6,023 nt of DNA, taken from the NCBI GenBank assembly GCA_018224455.1, contig JAGTUY010000374.1, positions 1 to 6,023 of the forward strand, read 5' to 3'. Position 1 is the first letter of the stretch, and every line of letters starts with the position of its first letter. Made by a program: the position numbers and the translations under genes. Of the stretch, positions 1 to 5,002 are shown piece by piece. The notes beneath the pieces were generated by a model. It was not told the DNA's origin. It saw only the letters and a list, made by a program, of their open reading frames with translations, and searched no databases. The stretch comes from Desulfosarcina sp. Lineage in GTDB: Bacteria; Desulfobacterota; Desulfobacteria; Desulfobacterales; Desulfosarcinaceae.

Positions 1-22
1 TATGGTCCAACAGCTAAGGATT

Positions 23-38
23 AATTGGTCATACCAAT
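23..38. promoter_or_regulatory. Candidate operator for a GntR-family (FadR/PdhR/LldR-type) regulator
   Basis: The sequence reads AATTGGT-CAT-ACCAAT, a near-perfect dyad with a 3-base centre. It matches the known PdhR/LldR-type consensus ATTGGT-N3-ACCAAT bound by the FadR subfamily of GntR regulators, which usually sense carboxylates or acyl-CoAs. It lies just downstream of the candidate leftward -10 element at 47-52, where a bound repressor would block initiation. The regulator and the controlled gene are not in the window, so the link is inferred from pattern and position. Confidence 0.5.
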
Positions 39-46
39 GATGGATT

Positions 47-75
47 TTGATAGTATAGTCTCCGGACCATGTCAA
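47..75 (-). promoter_or_regulatory. Candidate sigma-70-type promoter reading leftward out of the window
   Basis: On the minus strand a perfect -35 hexamer TTGACA (70-75) is followed after 17 bases by TATCAA (47-52), a 4/6 match to the -10 consensus. Transcription would start near base 40, directly on the GntR-type operator at 23-38. The spacing and the operator position support each other, but the -10 is weak and the downstream gene is not visible. Confidence 0.4.
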
Positions 76-194
76 GAATAATTTTGGGACACATTTACTA
101 AATGACGTTCATTTTCTGTAGACAAATGGCCCAACAGGGATTGACAGGTCGTCCGAAGTGGTTGAACTGGTAAATTAAGGTACCGCCGAACCTG

Positions 195-2213
195 TCAAGC
201 GTCTGATGGTTTCCCTACCCCCTTAAGGGCAAGCTTCGCCTCCTCCCGGCTTTCATAGATGTGAGGCGCCATCTTTCGCTGCTTGAGCGCATCACCGATT
301 TTCATGCGCAAAAAGGCGCTGGTGGTATAGCGGGTAACGCCGGTGTAATAGCGATCCACCAGCGCTTTCACCATATCGGTGTATGGTCCCACCAATTCCG
401 GCAAGATGCTGAAATTGTCATAGTTGACCACCGCATAGACACGGTGATCCACAGTATCCAAGATTTTCCCGACGGCGGTCCGGACATCCTCGATATCCCC
501 GGCGCTGCGAATCGCGTATCCTTCGAAGTTGACGAAAAAGAGGTTTTCCCTCTGGTCATAGACCAGGCGTTTTTCCAATGAGACGGCCAACAGGTCCTCC
601 TTCAACCCCATGGGCCCGGGACTGAAAATCCGTTCGTCCATGAGCGCCGGTGTGCCCTTGATCACCGGTTTGAAATCCATGTGCGTTAAAATGTCATTTT
701 CGATGTCAATCCCCGGAGCGACTTCGATCAGTTCCATCCCGTCCGATGTCAGCTGGAAAACGCATCGTTCGGTGACATAACGCACGGGTTGGTTTTTGGA
801 TACGGCATAGGCACCGGAAAAGGTGACGTGTTCCACCTGTTTGACGAACTTTTTCACCTTGCCTTCCCGGTCGATGATCAACATGCCGTTTTGGACGGAA
901 ATCTTCAGGCCTCCGGCGGTAAACGTTCCGACGAAGACGACCTGCTTGGCGGACTGGCTGATGTTGATAAAACCACCGGCACCGGCCAGCTTGGATCCAA
1001 ACTTGCTCACATTGAGATTGCCGGCTTCGTCGGCCTGGGCCAGGCCCAGAAAGGCCAGGTCCAGCCCGCCGCCGTCGTAGAAATCGAACTGGGACGGCTG
1101 ATCGATGAGGGCCTCCGTGTTGACGGCGGCACCGAAATTGAGGCCGCCCGCCGGCAGTCCGCCGATGACGCCCGGCTCAGCCGTCAGGGTCAAAAATTCA
1201 ATGATCTTTTCCTCGTTGGCCACATTGGAAACCCCTTCGGGCATGCCGATCCCCAGATTCACCACGCTGTTGGGCACCAGTTCGAAGGCTGCCCGCCGGG
1301 CGATTATTTTGCGGTCGCCCATCTCCATGGGCGGCAGGGATTGAATCGGCACCTTGATTTCGCTGCTGAACGAGGGGTCATACTGGGTGCCGAAGGTCTG
1401 CCAGTGGTGCTCGGGTTCCGAGACCACCACGCAGTCCACCATGATTCCGGGAATCTTGACCTGGCGGGCATTCAAGGTCCCCCTGCCGGCCACCCGTTCC
1501 ACCTGGACGATGACGAAGCCGCCGGAATTGCGGGCAGCCGTGGCGATGGCCAGCGCTTCGAGGGTCAAGGCTTCCTTCTCCATGGTGATGTTGCCGTCGG
1601 TATCGGCGGTGGTGCCCCGCAGGATGGCCACGTTGATGGGAAAGGTCTTGTAGGCCAGGTAGTCATTGCCATCGAACTGAATCCGTTCCACCAGGTCTTC
1701 GGTCGTGACGTCGTTGATTTTTCCGCCGCCGTTGAGTGGATCGACAAACGTACCCAAACCGACCGTGGTGATGGTGCGCGGTTTGTGGGCGGCAATGTCC
1801 CGGTACATGTGAGAAATGACCCCCTGGGGCAGGTTATACGCTTCGATTTTATTGTCCAGGGCCAGCCGCTGAAGCTTGGGCACCAACCCCCAGTGGCCGC
1901 CGACCACCCGCTTGACCAGGCCCAGATGCCCAAGATGATTCAGCCCCCGCTCCTTGCCGTCTCCCTGGCCGGCGGCATAAACCAGGGTGAGGTCCCGGGG
2001 CCGACCGTGTTCTAAAAAATAAGCCTCCAAGGCGATGGCAATCTGCTCGGGAAATCCGATGCCCACGAAGCCACCTGTGGCGATAGTATCTCCGTCCCGG
2101 ATAATGCGAACGGCCTCTTGGGCAGACACGACCTTTCCTTTTTTGGCCCGGTCCGGAGTCAACGAGGATAACATGGGATGCGCAGATACGGGCGAGGTGG
2201 CTTTCTTTTCCAT
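195..2213 (-). CDS. Acyl-CoA:acetate/3-ketoacid CoA-transferase with C-terminal extension
   Basis: Class I CoA-transferase that should move CoA between an acyl-CoA and a free carboxylate (acetate, propionate or a 3-keto acid) through a glutamyl-CoA thioester in the cytoplasm. Both halves are fused: an alpha-type domain at about residues 28-290 (GGFVGIGFPEQ at 47-57) and a beta-type domain at about 300-530 (NLGIGMPEG at 319-327). The motif AEPGVIGG (345-352) gives the likely catalytic Glu346, followed by a Gly-rich GGLPAGGLNFGAAVN segment. Relatives such as E. coli YdiF and clostridial propionate CoA-transferase have about 520-530 residues; this protein has 672, the extra about 130 forming a separate C-terminal alpha/beta-looking domain. 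The start is set by AGGAG at 2221-2225, 7 bases from ATG. It is the last gene of the leftward cluster, 63 bases after the epimerase gene, suggesting propionyl- or acyl-CoA handling. Family is clear; substrate is not. Confidence 0.9.
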   Translation of the reverse strand: MEKKATSPVSAHPMLSSLTPDRAKKGKVVSAQEAVRIIRDGDTIATGGFVGIGFPEQIAIALEAYFLEHGRPRDLTLVYAAGQGDGKERGLNHLGHLGLVKRVVGGHWGLVPKLQRLALDNKIEAYNLPQGVISHMYRDIAAHKPRTITTVGLGTFVDPLNGGGKINDVTTEDLVERIQFDGNDYLAYKTFPINVAILRGTTADTDGNITMEKEALTLEALAIATAARNSGGFVIVQVERVAGRGTLNARQVKIPGIMVDCVVVSEPEHHWQTFGTQYDPSFSSEIKVPIQSLPPMEMGDRKIIARRAAFELVPNSVVNLGIGMPEGVSNVANEEKIIEFLTLTAEPGVIGGLPAGGLNFGAAVNTEALIDQPSQFDFYDGGGLDLAFLGLAQADEAGNLNVSKFGSKLAGAGGFINISQSAKQVVFVGTFTAGGLKISVQNGMLIIDREGKVKKFVKQVEHVTFSGAYAVSKNQPVRYVTERCVFQLTSDGMELIEVAPGIDIENDILTHMDFKPVIKGTPALMDERIFSPGPMGLKEDLLAVSLEKRLVYDQRENLFFVNFEGYAIRSAGDIEDVRTAVGKILDTVDHRVYAVVNYDNFSILPELVGPYTDMVKALVDRYYTGVTRYTTSAFLRMKIGDALKQRKMAPHIYESREEAKLALKGVGKPSDA

Positions 2214-2234
2214 GGCGGTACTCCTGGTTCTTAT

Positions 2235-2262
2235 TTATCGCGGCTGGAAGCCGCTCCTACAA
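2235..2262 (-). repeat. REP-like palindromic repeat (GTAG-headed hairpin)
   Basis: Read on the minus strand the site is TGTAGGAGCGGCTTCCAGCC followed by GCGAT. It contains the hairpin GCGGCT-TCC-AGCCGC (2240-2254) headed by a GTAG tetranucleotide, the usual layout of REP sequences mobilised by RAYT (TnpA-REP) transposases. It closely resembles dispersed GTAGGAGCGGCTT...AGCCGCG repeats I recall from many proteobacterial genomes. It fills the short gap between the epimerase and CoA-transferase genes. Only one copy lies in this window and no RAYT gene is present, so repeat status rests on resemblance. Confidence 0.6.
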
Positions 2263-2276
2263 AAAAGAATGGTCAA

Positions 2277-2681
2277 TCAATCCCTTTGGCACAGCTCCAC
2301 CAGCACGCCATTGGTGGCCTTGGGATGCAGAAAGGCAATCTTGGCACCGCCGGCACCGATTCGGGGCTGCTGGTCAATCAGCTGCACACCCTTTTCTTTA
2401 AGCTCGGCCAGGGCCTCGTCAATGTTTTCGACACGGAAGGCCACATGCTGGATACCCTGCCCCCGCTTTTCGATATATTTGGCCACCGGACCATCCGGAG
2501 CGGTGGATTCCAGCAGCTCCACTTCGCTTTCACCCACGGGGAAAAAGGCCGTGGTGACCTTTTGTTCGGCAACGGTTTCCGCGCCTTCGAAATCCAGGCC
2601 GAGCACGCCGGACCAGAAGGATTTACCATCCTCAATGCTGTTCACCGCAATGCCCAAATGATCGATCTTTAAAATCTTCAT
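2277..2681 (-). CDS. mce: Methylmalonyl-CoA epimerase
   Basis: Interconverts (2R)- and (2S)-methylmalonyl-CoA, linking propionyl-CoA carboxylation or transcarboxylation to the B12-dependent mutase that gives succinyl-CoA. At 134 residues it has the usual length of this vicinal-oxygen-chelate (glyoxalase fold) enzyme. Two beta-alpha-beta-beta-beta modules are visible, beginning at IDHLGIAV (6-13) and IQHVAFRV (77-84). Expected metal ligands are all in place: His8, Glu55 (EVELLES), His79 and Glu129 (VLVEL). Glu39 in AEQKV is a plausible acid/base residue. ATG at 2681 is preceded by a strong GGAGG site (around 2690-2695) and directly by an in-frame TGA, so no longer start exists. It sits between the aminotransferase and CoA-transferase genes; the 203-base gap upstream is mostly filled by the 147-base repeat element. 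No mutase gene is in the window. Some relatives are glyoxalase-like proteins of other function, but the motif set favours the epimerase. Confidence 0.92.
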   Translation of the reverse strand: MKILKIDHLGIAVNSIEDGKSFWSGVLGLDFEGAETVAEQKVTTAFFPVGESEVELLESTAPDGPVAKYIEKRGQGIQHVAFRVENIDEALAELKEKGVQLIDQQPRIGAGGAKIAFLHPKATNGVLVELCQRD

Positions 2682-2740
2682 TCAATGATCCTCCCTTTTT
2701 TTACGTTTCATAAACCGGTGAATCTGAATCGGGTCGATCG

Positions 2741-2887
2741 AAGTGTCGGTCCGGAAATGGTAGCTTGTGGTTCAGGGCAAGGCCGCAGCGTTTTCCCAAC
2801 CGGAAGCGTAGCAGCGCTACGTTGAGGATTGGGGAAATGTGAGAACGCCGGCCTGCGCCACAAGATGCCGTTTCCGAATCGACACTA
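2741..2887 (-). repeat. 147-base structured intergenic element, copy 1 (sense to the aminotransferase gene)
   Basis: In minus-strand orientation the element begins on the TAG stop of the aminotransferase gene (position 1 = base 2887) and ends at 2741. Position i can pair with position 148-i over the whole length without bulges: 54 of 72 columns form Watson-Crick or G-T pairs. The ends are imperfect terminal inverted repeats (23 of 28 identical; bases 2743-2770 and 2858-2885). The apex is CGTAGC-GCT-GCTACG (2807-2821). A second copy lies at 4775-4921. No T-run follows, so it is not a typical intrinsic terminator, and no clear target-site duplication is seen. It occupies most of the gap between the aminotransferase and epimerase genes, so a read-through transcript would carry the hairpin. 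Confidence 0.9.
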
Positions 2888-4066
2888 TTTGTATTTTTGC
2901 ATGACCTTCTTAAACCCCGGCAACGCATTGACGATGGTCTGGTCATCAACGCAAAAGGCGATGCGAAAATGGCCCGGCCCCGCAAAGCCGCTGCCCGGAA
3001 CCACCAGAATCAACTCCTGCTGCAGATCTTGGACAAAAGCCACGTCATCGGCAATGGGCGTTCGTGGAAAGAGGTAAAACGCTCCCGGCGGCCGGGTGAA
3101 TTCATAGCCGGCATCGGCAAGGCCGTCACATAGCAGGTCTCTTTTGCGTTTGTACTCGCCGATGTCGACGCTCATGCCCTGCATGCGGGCAACCACCCGC
3201 TGCATCAGGGCCGGCGCATTGACAAAACCCAGAATCCGGTTGGTCAGCACCATGCCGGCCATCAGCGCCTTTTTATGGGTGGCGGCGGGATTCACCGCGG
3301 CAAAGCCGATGCGTTCGCCGGGAATGGAGATATCCTTGGAATAGGAGGTGGCGATAATGCTCTGGTCGTAGCATTGAAAAATGGACGGCACCTGGGCGTC
3401 ATCGAAGACAATCTTACGATAGGGCTCGTCCGAGACCAGGTAGATGATGCGGCCATACTCGCGGCATTTTTCAGCCAGCCGTTTTCCCAGCGCATCCAAA
3501 CTCGACTTGCTGTATATCTGACCGGTGGGGTTGTTAGGGGAATTGATCAGCACCACTTTGGTTTTCTCGGTGATGGCGTCACCCAGCGCGTCGAGATCGA
3601 GGGTGAAGTCCGGCCGGGTGCCCACCATGTTCAGCACGCCGCCATGATTGTCTGCATAAAAGCGATATTCCACAAAACACGGCGAGGGCGTCAACACCTC
3701 ATCACCCGGATCCAGCAGGGCCTTGAAGATGACATTGAGTGCGCCGGCAGCCCCGCAGGTCATGATGATTTCATCGCAGCTGATGGCAACGCCCTGCTCC
3801 TTGGTCAGGTAGTCGGCAATGGAGACGCACACCTGGGGATAGCCGGCCTGGGGCATGTAGCAGTGGTCACCCAATCCGCATGAATCCACTGTGTCCCTGA
3901 GAATCTCATTGAACTTTTCCGGCGGTGGAAGCACGGGGTTGCCCAGGCTGAAATCAAACACCTTTTCTGCACCGTGCTCAGCCTTGAGTCTGGCCCCTTC
4001 TTCGAACATTTTGCGAATCCAAGACGATTTGGCCATGATGTCGTTGATCTTGCGTGCAACGGTCAT
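2885..4066 (-). CDS. Pyridoxal-phosphate-dependent aminotransferase, class I/II (aspartate aminotransferase fold)
   Basis: Fold-type I aminotransferase of 393 residues, a normal full length. It should transfer an amino group between an amino acid and a 2-oxo acid in the cytoplasm. Visible landmarks are SLGNP (40-44) near the N-terminus, the cofactor phosphate loop CGAAGA (104-109), NSPNNPTG (175-182) with the conserved Asn179, DEPY (213-216) with the Asp that binds the pyridine nitrogen, the Schiff-base Lys244 in SYSKDISIPGERIGF, and FRIAF (367-371) with Arg368 for the substrate carboxylate. All catalytic residues are intact. The start is supported by AGGAG at 4076-4080, 9 bases from ATG. It is the first gene of the leftward cluster. 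Its TAG stop coincides with the first three bases of the repeat element. The amino acid used cannot be told from sequence; aspartate-, alanine- and aromatic-type enzymes all share these motifs. Confidence 0.9.
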   Translation of the reverse strand: MTVARKINDIMAKSSWIRKMFEEGARLKAEHGAEKVFDFSLGNPVLPPPEKFNEILRDTVDSCGLGDHCYMPQAGYPQVCVSIADYLTKEQGVAISCDEIIMTCGAAGALNVIFKALLDPGDEVLTPSPCFVEYRFYADNHGGVLNMVGTRPDFTLDLDALGDAITEKTKVVLINSPNNPTGQIYSKSSLDALGKRLAEKCREYGRIIYLVSDEPYRKIVFDDAQVPSIFQCYDQSIIATSYSKDISIPGERIGFAAVNPAATHKKALMAGMVLTNRILGFVNAPALMQRVVARMQGMSVDIGEYKRKRDLLCDGLADAGYEFTRPPGAFYLFPRTPIADDVAFVQDLQQELILVVPGSGFAGPGHFRIAFCVDDQTIVNALPGFKKVMQKYK

Positions 4067-4311
4067 CGGTCTTGTCTCCTATTCCTTCGGCAGGTATATG
4101 GGTGCTAAAAACGGGTGGGCCATGAGCGCTCGCATTTCGAAACAATAGCTTATGGAGATCCTGAAGAAAATTCAAGCCATAATTTGAAGCCTCCCAGCGG
4201 CTTGCCGCGGAGAGGGTTCACCGTAAAGATAAAATTAAATATACATTTTTGTGCCTTTCGACAAAAACCTGTGTTTTTCCGAGCAGGCGCAACAACCCTT
4301 GAGTCCTGAAC

Positions 4312-4326
4312 CAACGGTTATCGTTG
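4312..4326. promoter_or_regulatory. Candidate activator or operator dyad upstream of the sigma-54 promoter
   Basis: CAACG-GTTAT-CGTTG is an inverted repeat with 5-base arms and a 5-base spacer, centred about 60 bases upstream of the predicted sigma-54 start site. Sigma-54 promoters need an upstream enhancer-binding protein such as NtrC. The dyad does not match the NtrC consensus (GCAC...GTGC) and is closer to the promoter than most enhancers, so it could serve another regulator or be chance. Confidence 0.25.
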
Positions 4327-4352
4327 TCACGACGAATCAGCATTGACCTACA

Positions 4353-4368
4353 TGGCACAGCGGTTGCT
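4353..4368 (+). promoter_or_regulatory. Sigma-54 (RpoN) -24/-12 promoter of the PII-ammonium transporter operon
   Basis: TGGCAC-AGCGG-TTGCT matches the sigma-54 consensus TGGCAC-N5-TTGC at every conserved position, with the invariant GG (4354-4355) and GC (4366-4367) exactly 10 bases apart. The start site would be near 4379, giving a leader of about 60 bases before the PII ATG at 4439. Sigma-54 control through an NtrC-like activator is the classic arrangement for glnK-amt operons, so sequence and context agree. Confidence 0.8.
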
Positions 4369-4438
4369 CAATAGTCACGCAAACAACAGCCAATAACCAG
4401 GGTCGATCAACCTTATTCGTCAACAGGAGACATCATCA

Positions 4439-4777
4439 ATGAAAAAAATTGAGTCGATTATCAAGCCGTTCAAACTGGACGATGTGAAAGACGCCCTGAA
4501 CCGCATCGGCGTGTCCGGCATGACCGTCAGCGAGGTCAAAGGTTTCGGGCGTCAGCGCGGCCACAAGGAGATCTATCGCGGGGCCGAATACCAGACCGAC
4601 TTCGTTCCCAAAGTCAAAATCGACCTGATCGTGGATTCCGCGATGGTGGACAAAGTGGTTGCCACCATCACGGAGACCGCCAATACCGGCAGTGTGGGAG
4701 ACGGCAAGATCTTCGTCATGCCCATCGAAGGGGCTCACCGGATCCGCACCGGTGAGTCGGGCAAGGATGCGATTTAG
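4439..4777 (+). CDS. glnB: Nitrogen regulatory protein PII (GlnB/GlnK)
   Basis: Small trimeric signal protein that reads ATP/ADP, 2-oxoglutarate and, through uridylylation, glutamine, and passes nitrogen status to its targets. The 112 residues are the standard PII length. The T-loop signature YRGAEY (46-51) includes Tyr51, the uridylylation site; Gln39 and Lys58 are in place for 2-oxoglutarate/ATP binding; the B-loop TGSVGDGKIFV (83-93) and C-terminal RIR (101-103) complete the nucleotide site. AGGAG at 4425-4429 lies 9 bases before ATG. The gene is preceded by a sigma-54 promoter and followed in the same direction by amt, the usual place of glnK, whose product blocks the transporter when nitrogen is rich. 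The N-terminus MKKIESIIKPFKLDDVKDAL resembles enteric GlnB more than GlnK, so the paralogue name is uncertain. Its TAG stop is also the first three bases of the second repeat element. Confidence 0.97.
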   Translation: MKKIESIIKPFKLDDVKDALNRIGVSGMTVSEVKGFGRQRGHKEIYRGAEYQTDFVPKVKIDLIVDSAMVDKVVATITETANTGSVGDGKIFVMPIEGAHRIRTGESGKDAI

Positions 4778-4921
4778 TACCCATCCGGCAACGGCATCTT
4801 TCGGCCCAGGCCGGCGTTCTCACTATCTTGAACTCCTCGACGTAGCGCTGCTACGCCTGCGGTTTCAAGCTCGCTGCGGCCTTGGCCTGAACCAAAATCT
4901 ACCATTTCCGGAAGGGCACTA
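4775..4921 (+). repeat. 147-base structured intergenic element, copy 2 (sense to the PII gene)
   Basis: The element starts on the TAG stop of the PII gene (position 1 = base 4775) and ends with the complementary CTA at 4919-4921. It aligns gaplessly with the copy at 2741-2887 at 115 of 147 positions (78%). Pairing i with 148-i gives 52 of 72 paired columns in one continuous hairpin capped by CGTAGC-GCT-GCTACG (4841-4855). Most divergence from copy 1 lies in two blocks, 4825-4833 and 4865-4871, which are opposite arms of one stem; there CTTGAA pairs with TTCAAG where copy 1 has a CCCAA/TTGGG stem. The element lies in the gap between the PII and amt genes, 81 bases before the amt start, so it would be part of a shared transcript. 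Confidence 0.9.
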
Positions 4922-5002
4922 TTGAGGGTTCACCAGCCAACGATTTTCGTGCCCGACCGCGGATCAACCATTTCGCCACCATTACCTTGTAAGGAGAGAA
5001 AA

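Larger units (their letters stand above)
1..194. other. Non-coding region downstream of the CoA-transferase gene
   Basis: No convincing gene is seen here. The stretch is more AT-rich than the coding regions around it and carries a candidate leftward promoter with an operator (separate entries). It also holds an imperfect direct repeat: ATGGTCCAACAG at 2-13 and ATGGCCCAACAG at 126-137, each followed after a few bases by GGATT. A 9-base inverted repeat, TTGACAGGT at 141-149 and ACCTGTCAA at 190-198, overlaps the stop codon of the CoA-transferase; with a 40-base loop and no T-run it is not a convincing terminator. The simplest reading is the 3' end of one leftward operon followed by the promoter of the next leftward gene, whose body lies outside the window. 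Confidence 0.6.
4067..4438. other. Divergent intergenic control region between the aminotransferase and PII genes
   Basis: These 372 bases separate two divergent genes and show no convincing gene. The right part holds the sigma-54 promoter (4353-4368) and a dyad (4312-4326) for the PII gene. An AT-rich block at 4225-4280 may hold the leftward promoter of the aminotransferase gene: on the minus strand TTGTCG (4259-4264) lies 15 bases from TATATT (4238-4243) or 17 bases from TATTTA, weak matches that I would not rely on. A short GC hairpin, GCGG-CTTG-CCGC (4197-4208), lies in the probable aminotransferase leader. Nothing resembling a known riboswitch was recognised. Confidence 0.6.

Noticed and set aside
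141..198. Nine-base inverted repeat TTGACAGGT/ACCTGTCAA at the end of the CoA-transferase gene as a terminator
   Set aside because: The loop would be 40 bases and no T-run follows on the minus strand, so it does not look like an intrinsic terminator.
789..2015. Long open frame of 408 codons on the plus strand, antisense to the CoA-transferase
   Set aside because: Its composition (rich in G, H, D, Q, V) is typical of an antisense shadow of a GC-biased gene, and it has no ribosome site or recognisable motif; the minus-strand product is clearly a CoA-transferase.
2682..2711. Nine-codon minus-strand upstream frame (MKRKKREDH) whose TGA abuts the epimerase ATG
   Set aside because: It has no ribosome site of its own and mostly spells the A-rich stretch and the GGAGG site of the epimerase gene. 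The abutting stop could allow translational coupling, but nothing else supports it.
2741..2887. The 147-base hairpin as an ordinary intrinsic terminator
   Set aside because: No U-tract follows the structure in either copy, the hairpin is far longer than a terminator stem, and both copies lie between co-directional, likely co-transcribed genes.
2701..2985. A minus-strand reading frame of 94 codons across copy 1 whose end resembles the plus-strand frame at 4659-4925 (RRSH...VALLR...RCGL...LPFP; about 24 of 41 residues shared)
   Set aside because: The similarity follows from gapless nucleotide similarity of the two repeat copies. Each frame begins inside a well-supported gene (aminotransferase, PII) in another frame, neither has a ribosome site, and the changes track base pairing rather than codon position. 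Such frames are likely to be mis-annotated as hypothetical proteins.
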